From NCBI RefSeq assembly GCF_018070025.1, contig NZ_JAGPYQ010000002.1:930001-994000 (forward strand): a stretch of 64,000 bases of DNA, written 5' to 3'. Below the pieces are notes generated by a model, which was given only the letters and a program-made list of their open reading frames with translations, did no database searches and was not told the origin of the DNA. A program made the position numbers and the translations under genes. Shown here in pieces: positions 55,457 through 64,000 of this stretch; the stretch's first letter is position 1; every line of letters starts with the position of its first letter. This stretch comes from Streptomyces liliiviolaceus (lineage in GTDB: Bacteria; Actinomycetota; Actinomycetes; Streptomycetales; Streptomycetaceae).

Positions 55457-56296
55457 GTGGTCACCCAGGAACAGCGGCGGCGTCAGCTCGCCCGGGAGAA
55501 GTTCTTGCGGCAACAGCAGCGGCGTACGTCCGCTCGGCGCAAGGCCCACGCTCGTAACGCGGTGATCGCGTCGGTCCTCGGCGTGATCGTCGTGGGCAGC
55601 GTGGTGTCGTACGCGACCGGGGTCTTCAAGAAGGACGACGACGACAAGTCGAACGCCGCCGCGGAGGCCACCCCGAGCGCCTCCCCCAGCAAGGCTCCGG
55701 ACCCCTGCGACAAGGCCGCCGCGGGCAAGGTGAAGTCGCTGACGTACAAGAAGGAGCCGGCGATCACCATCGACAAGTCGGCGGACTACACGATGAAGCT
55801 GCAGACGACCTGCGGCGCGATAGACATCGACATGCCGGCCTCGAAGGCCCCGCACACCGTGAACTCGTTCAGCTTCCTCACGGGCAAGGGCTACCTGGAC
55901 CACACCAAGTGCCACCGTCTGACGACGAACGGCATCTACGTGCTCCAGTGCGGCGACCCGCAGGGCACCGGCATGGGCGGCCCCGGCTACACCATTCCCG
56001 ACGAGAACCTCAAGGACAAGCGCCTCAAGGGCGATGTGTACCCGGCGGGCACGGTGGCGATGGCCAACCAGTACAACGCGCAGACGAAGGAAGGCCGCGA
56101 CAGCGGCGGCAGCCAGTTCTTCCTCGTCTACCAGGACAGTCAGTTGCCGGCCAACTACACACCGTTCGGCACGATTTCCGAATCGGGCATGAAGGTGCTG
56201 AAGAAAATCGCGGCCGCCGGCGAGAGCACTGGCCAGGGCGACGGCACACCCAACGCGACCGTCGTGATCGACAAGGCGACCGTGACGAAATCCTGA
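55457..56296 (+). CDS. Membrane-anchored peptidyl-prolyl isomerase (cyclophilin)
   Basis: 279 residues from GTG 55457 (VVTQEQRRRQLAREKFLRQQQ), with GAGGAG upstream. A short basic cytoplasmic tail and one membrane segment (about 36-54, VIASVLGVIVVGSVVSYATG) precede a Ser/Pro/Lys linker and an extracellular cyclophilin domain (about 105-277: TVNSFSFLTGKGYLDHTKCHRL, GTGMGGPGYTIPDEN, GSQFFLVY). It should speed proline isomerisation in exported proteins. The Arg of the cyclophilin active-site FHRV motif appears as CHRL. Confidence 0.92.
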   Translation: MVTQEQRRRQLAREKFLRQQQRRTSARRKAHARNAVIASVLGVIVVGSVVSYATGVFKKDDDDKSNAAAEATPSASPSKAPDPCDKAAAGKVKSLTYKKEPAITIDKSADYTMKLQTTCGAIDIDMPASKAPHTVNSFSFLTGKGYLDHTKCHRLTTNGIYVLQCGDPQGTGMGGPGYTIPDENLKDKRLKGDVYPAGTVAMANQYNAQTKEGRDSGGSQFFLVYQDSQLPANYTPFGTISESGMKVLKKIAAAGESTGQGDGTPNATVVIDKATVTKS

Positions 56297-56431
56297 CCGC
56301 AGGCAGCGAAATTTCGGTCGCGCGGGATGCGGACAGCCGCCCCGCCGGTCGCCTATGTTGGCCGTGACGAAACTGTGGACGATGCCCGGGGGCAAAGCAG
56401 CCCCACGCAGGCATCATGTGGAGGAGGCGCT

Positions 56432-57661
56432 GTGAGCAGCGACCCGTGGGGCCGCGTCGACGAGACGGGCACCGTGTACGTGCGTACCACCGACGGCGAG
56501 CAGGTAGTCGGTTCCTGGCAGGCCGGTACTCCCGACGAGGCACTGGCCTACTTCGAGCGCAAGTACGAGGGACTGGTCGTGGAGATCGGCCTTCTCGAAC
56601 GACGGGTGAAGACCACCGACCTGTCCTCGAAGGACGCCCAGGTCGCCATCGCCCACATCCGCGAACAGGTGGACGCCCACCACGCGGTCGGGGATCTGGA
56701 CGCGCTGAAGGTCCGGCTGGACAAGCTCGTCGAGACGGTCGACGCCCGTCGTGAGGAGCGCAAGGCGCAGCGGGCGAAGCAGTCCGACGAGGCCCGGCAC
56801 TCCAAGGAGGCGCTGGTCGTCGAGGCGGAGGAGCTGGCCCAGTCCGACCAGTGGCGGGCCGCCGGTGAGCGGCTGCGGGCGCTCGTGGACACCTGGAAGG
56901 GCCTGCCGAGGCTCGACCGGAAGTCCGACGACGAGCTGTGGCACCGCTTCTCGCACGCGCGCTCGGCGTTCTCCAAGCGGCGCAAGGCGCACTTCGCGTC
57001 GCTGGACGCGCAGCGCGAGGAGGCCCGCAAGACCAAGGAGAAGCTGGTCGCGGAGGCCGAGTCGCTCTCGGCCTCGGCCGACTGGGGTCCGACGGCGGCC
57101 CGTTACCGCGAGCTGATGGCGGACTGGAAGGCCGCGGGCCGTGCCCAGCGCGAGCACGAGGACGACCTGTGGAACCGCTTCCGCGGCGCCCAGGACGTGT
57201 TCTTCGCGGCGCGCAGCTCGGTGTTCGCCGAGCGGGACGCGGAGCAGACGGAGAACCTGAAGCTCAAGGAGGAGCTGGCCGAGGAGGCCGAGAAGCTCGT
57301 CCCGGTGCAGGATCTGAAGGCGGCCAGGGCCGCTTTCCGCTCGATCAACGAGCGCTGGGAGGCCATCGGCCATGTGCCGCGGGACGCCCGGCCGAAGGTC
57401 GAGGGACGGATGCACGCGGTGGAGCGGGCGCTCCAAGAGTCCGAGGAGACCGAGTGGCGCCGGACGAACCCAGAGGCACGCGCGCGTGCGGAGGGTCTGA
57501 CCGGGCAGCTGCAGGCCGCTGTGGACAAGCTCCAGGGGCAGATCGAGACGGCTCGCTCCGCGGGGAACGGGGCCAAGGCCGACAAGCTCCAGCGGGAGCT
57601 CGACGGGCGGCAGGCGCTGCTTGATCAGGCCCTGAAGGGTCTGCACGAGTTCGGCGGATAG
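56432..57661 (+). CDS. DUF349-domain protein
   Basis: 409 residues from GTG 56432 (VSSDPWGRVDETGTVYVRTTDG), with GAGGAGG before it. Three helical DUF349 repeats of about 75 residues (about 155-225, 228-295 and 300-365), each with W(K)xxxR...LWxRF signatures such as DELWHRFSHARSAFSKRRK and DDLWNRFRGAQDVFFAARS. A long coiled-coil runs 60-130. The family is of unknown biochemical role. It lies beside relA, convergent, separated by a repeat and a strong terminator. Confidence 0.88.
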   Translation: MSSDPWGRVDETGTVYVRTTDGEQVVGSWQAGTPDEALAYFERKYEGLVVEIGLLERRVKTTDLSSKDAQVAIAHIREQVDAHHAVGDLDALKVRLDKLVETVDARREERKAQRAKQSDEARHSKEALVVEAEELAQSDQWRAAGERLRALVDTWKGLPRLDRKSDDELWHRFSHARSAFSKRRKAHFASLDAQREEARKTKEKLVAEAESLSASADWGPTAARYRELMADWKAAGRAQREHEDDLWNRFRGAQDVFFAARSSVFAERDAEQTENLKLKEELAEEAEKLVPVQDLKAARAAFRSINERWEAIGHVPRDARPKVEGRMHAVERALQESEETEWRRTNPEARARAEGLTGQLQAAVDKLQGQIETARSAGNGAKADKLQRELDGRQALLDQALKGLHEFGG

Positions 57662-57734
57662 CTCCGCCAGGGCGCTCCGCCAGGGCGCTCCGCTGGGCGG
57701 CCCGTTTTTGACTGCGGGTGCGTCGTGGCTGGTC

Positions 57735-57753
57735 GCGCAGTTCCCCGCGCCCC
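57735..57753 (-). repeat. Dispersed GC-rich repeat unit
   Basis: Exact core on minus (GCGCAGTTCCCCGCGCCCC on plus), with tail GCGGGTGCGTCGTGGCTGGT on its left. It lies 74 bp after the DUF349 stop. Confidence 0.85.
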
Positions 57754-57784
57754 TCGAAGGAGGGCTGCGCCCTCTTCGCGACAC

Positions 57785-57823
57785 AGGAGGGGCTCCCGTA
57801 CGGTCCGTACGGGAGCCCCTCCT
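57785..57823. terminator. Bidirectional terminator between DUF349 gene and relA
   Basis: A perfect 18-bp stem (AGGAGGGGCTCCCGTACG / CGTACGGGAGCCCCTCCT) with a 3-nt loop, 13 nt past the relA stop in the minus direction. Confidence 0.92.
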
Positions 57824-57836
57824 TCGTGTTCTGCTG

Positions 57837-60395
57837 CTAGGCCTCCGACGGGCGGCGGGCCGATGTCACGCGGTAGACGTCGTACACGCCCTCCACTCCC
57901 CTGACCGCCTTCAGGACGTGGCCCAGGTGTTTGGGGTCGCCCATCTCGAAGGTGAAGCGGGAGGTGGCCACCCGGTCGCGGGACGTCTGGACGGCCGCGG
58001 ACAGGATGTTGACGTGCTGGTCGGACAGGACGCGTGTGACGTCCGACAGAAGCCGTGAGCGGTCCAGCGCCTCGACCTGGATGGCGACCAGGAAGACCGA
58101 GGACTGGGTGGGGGCCCACTCGACTTCGAGGATGCGCTCGGGCTCACGGGACAGGGAGTCGACGTTGACGCAGTCGGTGCGGTGGACCGACACCCCGCTG
58201 CCGCGCGTCACGAAGCCCATGATCGGGTCGCCGGGAACGGGCGTGCAACAGCGGGCCAGCTTGACCCACACGTCGTCGACGCCCTTGACGACGACACCCG
58301 GGTCGGCGTTCGAGCGGCGCTTGCGGCCGCGGCCGCGCGCGGGCGGGACGCTCTCGTCGATCTCCTCGGTGGCGGCCTCCTCGCCGCCGAGCGCCTGCAC
58401 GAGCTTCTGCACGACACCCTGCGCGGCCACATGGCCCTCGCCGATGGCCGCGTACAGGGACGAGATGTCGGGGTAGCGCATCTCGTGCGCGAGCGTGACC
58501 AGCGAGTCGCCGGTGAGGATGCGCTGGATCGGCAGGTTCTGCTTGCGCATGGCCCGCGCGATGGCGTCCTTGCCCTGCTCGATCGCCTCGTCGCGGCGCT
58601 CCTTGGAGAACCAGGCGCGGATCTTGTTGCGGGCGCGGGGCGACTTGACGAAGCCCAGCCAGTCCCGGGACGGTCCGGCGCCGGCCGCCTTGGAGGTGAA
58701 GACCTCCACCAGGTCGCCGTTGTCGAGGGTCGACTCCAGCGGGACGAGGCGTCCGTTGACGCGTGCTCCTATGGTGCGGTGACCCACCTCCGTATGCACC
58801 GCGTAGGAGAAGTCCACGGGGGTCGCGCCGGCCGGCAGCGCTATCACGTCGCCCTTCGGCGTGAAGACGAAGACCTCGTTGCGTGAGAGGTCGAAGCGCA
58901 GGGACTCCAGGAACTCGCCCGGGTCCTCGGTCTCCTTCTGCCAGTCGAGGAGCTGGCGCAGCCACGCCATGTCGTTGAGGTGGTCGTCCTTGCCGGTGGT
59001 CCGCGGCTGGTCGGAGCGCACCTTGGAGGCACCGGCGACGGCCTCCTGCTTGTACTTCCAGTGGGCGGCGATGCCGTACTCGGCGCGGCGGTGCATGTCG
59101 AACGTACGGATCTGGAGTTCGACCGGCTTGCCGTTGGGCCCGATGACCGTCGTGTGCAGCGACTGGTACATGTTGAACTTGGGCATCGCGATGTAGTCCT
59201 TGAACCGCCCCGGAACCGGGTTCCAGCGGGCGTGGACGGTGCCCAGCGCCGCGTAGCAGTCGCGGACGGTGTCGACGAGGACGCGGATGCCCACCAGGTC
59301 GTAGATCTCCGCGAAGTCACGGCCGCGGACGATCATCTTCTGGTAGACGCTGTAGTAGTGCTTCGGGCGGCCGGTGACGGTCGCCTTGATGCGGGCCGCG
59401 CGCAGGTCGGACTGGACCTCGTCGGTCACTATGGCGAGGTATTCGTCCCTCTTGGGGGCGCGCTCGGCGACCAGGCGCACGATCTCGTCGTACATCTTGG
59501 GGTAGAGGATCGCGAAGGCGAGGTCCTCCAGCTCCCACTTGATGGTGTTCATGCCCAGGCGGTGGGCGAGCGGCGCGTAGATCTCCAGGGTCTCGCGCGC
59601 CTTCTTCTCCTGCTTCTCGCGCTTGAGGTACCGCATGGTGCGCATGTTGTGCAGGCGGTCGGCGAGCTTGATGACCAGGACGCGGGGGTCCTTGGCCATG
59701 GCGACGACCATCTTGCGGACGGTCTCGGCCTGCGCGGCCTCGCCGAACTTGACCTTGTCGAGCTTGGTGACGCCGTCGACGAGCAGGGCGACCTGGTCGC
59801 CGAAGTCCTTGCGGAGGGTGTCGAGGCCGTACTCGGTGTCCTCGACCGTGTCGTGCAGCAGGCCCGCCATCAGCGTCGCCGGGTCCATGCCCAGCTCGGC
59901 GAGGATCGTCGTCACCGCGAGCGGGTGCGTGATGTACGGGTCGCCGCTCTTGCGCTTCTGGCCGCGGTGCCAGCGCTCGGCGACCTGGTAGGCGCGCTCG
60001 ACCTGGCGCAGGGTGGCCGTCTCGATCTTCGGGTCGTTGCTGCGCACGATCCGCAGCAACGGCTCCAGCACCGGGTTGTACGGGTTCGAGCGCTGGACGC
60101 CGAGACGGGCGAGCCGGGCCCGTACACGGTTCGAGGAGCCGCCGGAGCGCGCGGGCTGGCCGGCGGCGGGCCGCGCGGCGGACGCGGGACGGGCCGCGGG
60201 CGTGGAGGCCTGCCGCTCGGGAGCAGCCGGCTCGGGGCGTGGCTGATCCGCCGCCTTGGCCGGGGCCGACCCGTTCTTCGCGGGTGCGGGCGCGGCGGGC
60301 TTGCCCGCGGGCGCCGCGGGCTGCTCGGGCTTGGCGGCCGGTGATACCCCCGGGCGTTCGGCCCTGGGGGCGAGTGGCTGGGCCTCGTCTGGCAA
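57837..60395 (-). CDS. relA: RelA/SpoT-family (p)ppGpp synthetase/hydrolase
   Basis: 852 residues from a TTG at 60395 (encoding [16 protein letters not shown]) with GAGGAG 6 nt upstream. A Pro/Ala/Lys-rich, disordered N-terminus (1-90) precedes an HD hydrolase domain ([13 protein letters not shown] region, LLHDTVEDT kept), the synthetase domain ([28 protein letters not shown]), TGS domain ([22 protein letters not shown]), zinc-finger/RRM-like and ACT domains. Both catalytic sites look intact. In S. coelicolor RelA is needed for ppGpp-dependent antibiotic production. It lies after apt. Confidence 0.97.
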   Translation of the reverse strand: MPDEAQPLAPRAERPGVSPAAKPEQPAAPAGKPAAPAPAKNGSAPAKAADQPRPEPAAPERQASTPAARPASAARPAAGQPARSGGSSNRVRARLARLGVQRSNPYNPVLEPLLRIVRSNDPKIETATLRQVERAYQVAERWHRGQKRKSGDPYITHPLAVTTILAELGMDPATLMAGLLHDTVEDTEYGLDTLRKDFGDQVALLVDGVTKLDKVKFGEAAQAETVRKMVVAMAKDPRVLVIKLADRLHNMRTMRYLKREKQEKKARETLEIYAPLAHRLGMNTIKWELEDLAFAILYPKMYDEIVRLVAERAPKRDEYLAIVTDEVQSDLRAARIKATVTGRPKHYYSVYQKMIVRGRDFAEIYDLVGIRVLVDTVRDCYAALGTVHARWNPVPGRFKDYIAMPKFNMYQSLHTTVIGPNGKPVELQIRTFDMHRRAEYGIAAHWKYKQEAVAGASKVRSDQPRTTGKDDHLNDMAWLRQLLDWQKETEDPGEFLESLRFDLSRNEVFVFTPKGDVIALPAGATPVDFSYAVHTEVGHRTIGARVNGRLVPLESTLDNGDLVEVFTSKAAGAGPSRDWLGFVKSPRARNKIRAWFSKERRDEAIEQGKDAIARAMRKQNLPIQRILTGDSLVTLAHEMRYPDISSLYAAIGEGHVAAQGVVQKLVQALGGEEAATEEIDESVPPARGRGRKRRSNADPGVVVKGVDDVWVKLARCCTPVPGDPIMGFVTRGSGVSVHRTDCVNVDSLSREPERILEVEWAPTQSSVFLVAIQVEALDRSRLLSDVTRVLSDQHVNILSAAVQTSRDRVATSRFTFEMGDPKHLGHVLKAVRGVEGVYDVYRVTSARRPSEA

Positions 60396-60515
60396 GAGGG
60401 CTCCTCGTGCGCGATCCGGGTCCCCGGTCAGGCTCCGGAAACCCCATGGTAGCGATCCTGGGCCGGGGTCTCGCCTTCGGCCGGTGGGACGGCCTTCCAC
60501 GGGAGAAACACGAGA

Positions 60516-60545
60516 GGCGGGTCCCGGATTCCTCCGGGACCCGCC
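60516..60545 (-). terminator. apt terminator hairpin
   Basis: GGCGGGTCCCGG pairs perfectly with CCGGGACCCGCC (12 bp) around a 6-nt loop, 79 nt past the apt stop. It separates secD-secF-apt from relA. Confidence 0.88.
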
Positions 60546-60624
60546 TGCACGGTGTCCTGCGGGGTTCTGAGCGGTGTCGGACGGGTGGCCGCCCGGTTGT
60601 GCGGGCGGCCGGTCCTCCGGTCGC

Positions 60625-61164
60625 TCAGACCGTGAGCAGCGCCTCCAGCGGGGCGCCGTCCAGAGCGGGCTCCAGACGGGCGCGGCCGCTCAGGAAGCCC
60701 AGCTCCATGAGAACGGCGACCCCGGCGACCTCGGCGCCCGCCCTGCGGATCAGCTGGAGCGAGGCCTCGGCGGTGCCACCGGTGGCAAGGACGTCGTCGA
60801 CGACCATCACGCGGTCGCCCGGCGCTAGGTCCTCGGCGTGCACCTCGATCTCGGCGGAGCCGTACTCCAGCTCGTACGACTGGCTGAGGGTCGCTCCGGG
60901 GAGCTTGCCCGCCTTGCGTACGGGGATGAAGCCCAGGCCGGCGCGGACCGCGACGGGGGCGCCCAGGATGAAGCCGCGGGCCTCCAGGCCGACGATCTTC
61001 GTGGCGCCGTTGCGGACGCTGATCCCGGCCAGGGCCTCGGTGAGCGCCGTGAACGCCGCCGGGTCCGCCAGAAGCGGGGTGATGTCCTTGAACATCACGC
61101 CCGGCTCCGGGTAGTCCGGCACGTCACGGATGCGGCTGAGCAGCAGTTCCTCGATGCCGGTCAT
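60625..61164 (-). CDS. apt: Adenine phosphoribosyltransferase
   Basis: 179 residues ([22 protein letters not shown]). Type I PRTase with [33 protein letters not shown] and the PRPP loop [16 protein letters not shown]. It salvages adenine to AMP. Its ATG overlaps the secF stop by 4 bases, the standard secD-secF-apt-relA order of actinomycetes. Confidence 0.96.
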   Translation of the reverse strand: MTGIEELLLSRIRDVPDYPEPGVMFKDITPLLADPAAFTALTEALAGISVRNGATKIVGLEARGFILGAPVAVRAGLGFIPVRKAGKLPGATLSQSYELEYGSAEIEVHAEDLAPGDRVMVVDDVLATGGTAEASLQLIRRAGAEVAGVAVLMELGFLSGRARLEPALDGAPLEALLTV

Positions 61165-62291
61165 CGGCGCTTGCCCGAAGGACGGCCGCGGCCCCTGCTC
61201 CGGGACGACGGCTGGGCGCGCTGGGCACGGGGTCCGACGACCGCGGGGGTCGCGTCGTCGTCCGGCTCCTCGTCGTCGTACGAGCGCTCGACGACCGGGG
61301 CCTCCAGGGACTCGCCCTTCGCCGCGGCGGCGGCCCGCTTGGCCAGGACGCGCTTCCTCAGTGCCTTTATCTGCGGCTCGCGCTCCTTGAGGTCGGCGAC
61401 GAGCGGCGTGGCGATGAAGATCGAGGAGTACGCGCCGGCGGCGAGGCCGACGAACAGCGACAGCGAGATGTCGTTGAGCATGCCCGCGCCGAGGACACCG
61501 CCGCCGATGAACAGCAGGCCCGCCACCGGGAGCAGCGCGACGACCGTGGTGTTGATGGAACGCACCAGGGTGCCGTTGATCGAGCGGTCGGCGATCTCGC
61601 TGTAGGTGTAGCGGGTCTGTTTGGTGATGTCCTTCGTCTGTTCCTTGAGGCTGTCGAAGACCACCACCGTGTCGTACAGCGAGTAACCGAGGATCGTGAG
61701 CAGACCGATCACGGTGCCCGGGGTGACCTCGAACCCGACGAGCGCGTAGACGCCGACCGTGATGGTGATGTCGTGGATCAGCGCCACGAGCGCGGCGGCG
61801 GCCATCCGCCACTCGAAGGCGATCGCCAGATAGATCACCACCAGGACCATGAAGATCGCCAGGCCCTGCCAGGCCTTGTTGGCGATCTGATCACCCCAGC
61901 TGGGGCCGACCAGATCGGCGTTGATCTTCTCCGGGTCGACCTTCAGGTCCTTGGAGAGGTCCTTCTTGATCTGGTCGGACTTGCCGGTGTCGACACCGGC
62001 GACCTGGATGCGCAGTCCGCCGTTGCCGAGCTTCTGGACGATCGCGTCGTGGCCCGAGGCCTCTTCCGCGTACGTCTCGGCCTGGCTCACCGAGACGCTG
62101 GTGCGCTCGGTGGTGAAGACGGCGCCGCCCTGGAACTCGATGCCCATGTTCAGGCCGCGCACCGCGAGGCCCAGGATCGCCGTGATGGTGATCAGGATCG
62201 AGACGCCGTACCAGATCTTGCGCTTGCCGACGAAGTCGTAGCCGATCTCACCGCGGTGGAGCCGGGCGCCGAGGGTGCCGAGTTTCGACAT
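61161..62291 (-). CDS. secF: Protein translocase subunit SecF
   Basis: 376 residues (MSKLGTLGARLHRGEIGYDFVG). Six membrane segments with a large periplasm-side loop after the first, and the conserved GIEFQGGAVF, GYSLYDTVVVFDSLKE and RSINTTVVALLPVAGLLFIGG motifs of the SecD/F RND fold. The C-terminal tail (310-376) is Arg/Ser/Pro-rich and acidic. It uses the proton gradient to complete protein export through SecYEG. It starts 1 base after the secD stop. Confidence 0.97.
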   Translation of the reverse strand: MSKLGTLGARLHRGEIGYDFVGKRKIWYGVSILITITAILGLAVRGLNMGIEFQGGAVFTTERTSVSVSQAETYAEEASGHDAIVQKLGNGGLRIQVAGVDTGKSDQIKKDLSKDLKVDPEKINADLVGPSWGDQIANKAWQGLAIFMVLVVIYLAIAFEWRMAAAALVALIHDITITVGVYALVGFEVTPGTVIGLLTILGYSLYDTVVVFDSLKEQTKDITKQTRYTYSEIADRSINGTLVRSINTTVVALLPVAGLLFIGGGVLGAGMLNDISLSLFVGLAAGAYSSIFIATPLVADLKEREPQIKALRKRVLAKRAAAAAKGESLEAPVVERSYDDEEPDDDATPAVVGPRAQRAQPSSRSRGRGRPSGKRR

Positions 62292-62292
62292 C

Positions 62293-64000
62293 TCACGCCT
62301 CCTTCGTGTCGACGGGGGCGGACGCACGACGGGTGCGGCGCAGCGGCGGCTGCACGCCCAGTCGCTTCGGGTCGAGGCCGGACCAGCTGTGGCCCTCCGC
62401 GAAGAACTTCCTGCGGGCCAGAAGCGTCATCAGCGGCTTGGTGAAGAAGAAGACGACGACCACGTCGAGCAGGGTGGTGAGCCCCAGGGTGAAGGCGAAG
62501 CCCTGGACCTTGCCGACGGTGACGACGAAGAGCACGGCGGCGGCGAGGAACGACACGAAGTCGGAGACCAGGATGGTGCGCCGGGCACGCGGCCAGGCAC
62601 GCTCGACCGCCGGGCGCATCCTCCGGCCTTCGCGGATCTCGTCACGGATGCGTTCGAAGAACACGATGAACGAGTCCGCGGTGATGCCGATGGCCACGAT
62701 GGCGCCGCAGACCGCCGGCAGGTTCAGCGCGAACCCGATCGTCGGGCCGAGCAGCGACATGATCACGTACGTCATGACCGCGGAGACCAGCAGCGAGGCG
62801 ATGGCGATCATCGACAGGCCGCGGTAGTAGACCACCAGGTAGATGATGACCAGGGCCAGGCCGATGGCGCCGGCGATCAGACCGGCCTCCAGCTGCTCGC
62901 CGCCGAGCGCGGCGGTGACGGTGGTGACGCTCGCCTCGGTGAAGGTGAGCGGCAGCGCGCCGTACGACAGCATGTTGGCGAGGTCCTGGGCCTCCTGCTG
63001 GTCGAAGCTGCCGGAGATCTCCGCGGTGCCGCCGGTCAGCGCCTGGCTGACGTACGGGTCGGAGACGACCTCACCGTCGAGGACGATGGCGAACTGGTTC
63101 TGCGGGGACTGGTTCTGCGCCAGCTTGCCCGTGATGCTCGCGAACTTCTTGCCGCCCTTGCCGGTGAAGTCCATGGTGACTTTCCAGCCCGCGGCACCCT
63201 GGGTGTCGAACACGGCCGAGGCCTTGTCGACGTCCGTGCCCTCGACCTCGGCCGGGCCGAGGATGTACTTCTGCCACTGGCCCTGCGAGTTCTGGCCGCA
63301 GGCCACGGTCGGGTCGCCGGCCTTGACGCCGTCACCGGCCTTGGCGCGGACCGTCTTCTTGCTGCAGTCCAGCTTCGTGTACTCCGCCTGGAGCTTCGCG
63401 GTCGCCGGGTCGGTGCTCGCGGACGCCGAGGGGCTGGCAGCGGCGGACTCGCTGCCCGTGCTGCTCCCCGAGGGAGTGGGGTCGGCCTTCAGCGCGTCGG
63501 TGACCGCCCGGCCCTGCGAGGTGGCGGAGGCGGAGGGCGACGAGGAGGAGGTGGCCTTCTCGCTCTCCTTCGCCGAGGCGGAAGGGCTCGCGGAGGAACT
63601 GCCGGACGCGCTCGGGGACGGGGTCGCGGCGTCGGCGCCGGTGACCTCGGTGACCAGCACGGGACGGAAGTAGAGCTTGGCGGTGGTGCCGACCTGCTCC
63701 CGGGCCTGCTCGGAGTTCGTACCCTTGGGGATGTTGACGATGATGTTGCTGTCGCCCTGGGTCTGCACCTCCGCTTCGCTGACGCCCAGACCGTTGACAC
63801 GGCGGTTCATGATGTCGACCGCGGTGTCCATGTTGGTCTTGTTGATCGCGTTCTTCTGACCGGGCTCGTTCTTCGCCTGGAGCGTGATGCTCGTACCGCC
63901 GGCGAGGTCGATGCCCAGTCGCGGTGTCGTGTGCCCGGAGGCGAACATGCCGCCGGTGAGCGCCACGATGGCGATCAGGATCAGGGCCAAGGTGCGTCCC
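62293..64000 (-). CDS. secD: Protein translocase subunit SecD (5' end cut by window edge)
   Basis: The frame runs to the right edge of the window, so the N-terminal residues lie outside; the visible part begins GRTLALILIAIVALTGGMFAS. HTTPRLGIDLAGGTSITL and DTAVDIMNRRVNGLGVSEAEV define the P1 head, and the RND membrane block holds TVTAALGGEQLEAGLIAGAIG and GITADSFIVFFERIRDEI with its acidic proton-relay residue. The P1 loop contains a Ser/Ala/Pro/Thr low-complexity insert (about residues 125-200 of the visible part). It is followed by a Cys-containing stretch (LDCSKKTVRAKAGDGVKAGDPTVACG). Confidence 0.96.
   Translation of the reverse strand, partial: GRTLALILIAIVALTGGMFASGHTTPRLGIDLAGGTSITLQAKNEPGQKNAINKTNMDTAVDIMNRRVNGLGVSEAEVQTQGDSNIIVNIPKGTNSEQAREQVGTTAKLYFRPVLVTEVTGADAATPSPSASGSSSASPSASAKESEKATSSSSPSASATSQGRAVTDALKADPTPSGSSTGSESAAASPSASASTDPATAKLQAEYTKLDCSKKTVRAKAGDGVKAGDPTVACGQNSQGQWQKYILGPAEVEGTDVDKASAVFDTQGAAGWKVTMDFTGKGGKKFASITGKLAQNQSPQNQFAIVLDGEVVSDPYVSQALTGGTAEISGSFDQQEAQDLANMLSYGALPLTFTEASVTTVTAALGGEQLEAGLIAGAIGLALVIIYLVVYYRGLSMIAIASLLVSAVMTYVIMSLLGPTIGFALNLPAVCGAIVAIGITADSFIVFFERIRDEIREGRRMRPAVERAWPRARRTILVSDFVSFLAAAVLFVVTVGKVQGFAFTLGLTTLLDVVVVFFFTKPLMTLLARRKFFAEGHSWSGLDPKRLGVQPPLRRTRRASAPVDTKEA

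Overview
The window is a stretch of the conserved chromosomal core of a high-GC actinomycete, almost certainly a Streptomyces. Evidence for this: strong third-position G/C bias throughout; many GTG and TTG starts; bldD, the streptomycete sIHF-type integration host factor and a RelA whose sequence closely resembles the S. coelicolor protein; and a gene order (priA-metK-coaBC-rpoZ-gmk-sihF-pyrF-pyrD-carB-carA-...-pyrR-bldD-nusB-efp-...-aroB-aroK-aroC-aroE-mltG-ruvX-alaS-...-rpsD-rarA-...-hisS-relA-apt-secF-secD) that I recall from the SCO1461-SCO1516 region of S. coelicolor. I see no tRNA, rRNA, CRISPR array, insertion sequence or prophage.

Layout. 1-6.1 kb (mostly minus strand): an amino-acid permease cut by the left edge, a GuaB1-type IMPDH/GMP reductase, a lipoprotein guanyl-RNase coupled to a barstar inhibitor, a SorC-family regulator and ribulose-phosphate epimerase. 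6.2-8.6 kb (plus): an MMPL exporter. 8.6-19 kb: rsmB and fmt, a small HTH-like protein on plus, then helicase-dead PriA, metK, coaBC, rpoZ, gmk and sihF. 19-29.3 kb: the pyrimidine operon pyrR-pyrB-pyrC-(PH-like membrane protein)-carA-carB-pyrD-pyrF, headed by a recognisable promoter and a PyrR-binding hairpin beside the pyrR ribosome-binding site. It is divergent from bldD, whose own promoter carries a BldD box. 30-43.9 kb: efp-nusB, an M24-fold protein with altered metal ligands, a P-loop ATPase, aroB/K/C, a small membrane protein, aroE, mltG, ruvX, alaS and two small membrane proteins. 44-49.4 kb: a STAND-type ATPase (plus), rpsD, rarA and a VKOR-like oxidoreductase. 49.5-53.1 kb: a compact plus-strand ABC transporter/two-component operon that looks like an accessory insertion. 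53.3-64 kb: hisS, an MBL-fold hydrolase, a secreted cyclophilin, a DUF349 protein, relA, apt, secF and the 3' part of secD.

Most genes serve nucleotide, aromatic amino-acid, translation, replication-restart and secretion functions. They sit in tight operons with 4-base start/stop overlaps. Convergent boundaries are marked by strong, often bidirectional, hairpin terminators.

The least explained structure is a dispersed GC-rich repeat (core GGGGCGCGGGGAACTGCGC, about 40 bp with its tail). I find 13 copies or close variants, all in intergenic DNA and in both orientations. I do not see a clear novel multigene system. The best candidates for follow-up are the repeat family, the RNase/barstar pair, the M24 protein with substituted ligands, the PyrR leader, and the conserved PH-like membrane protein embedded in the pyr operon.
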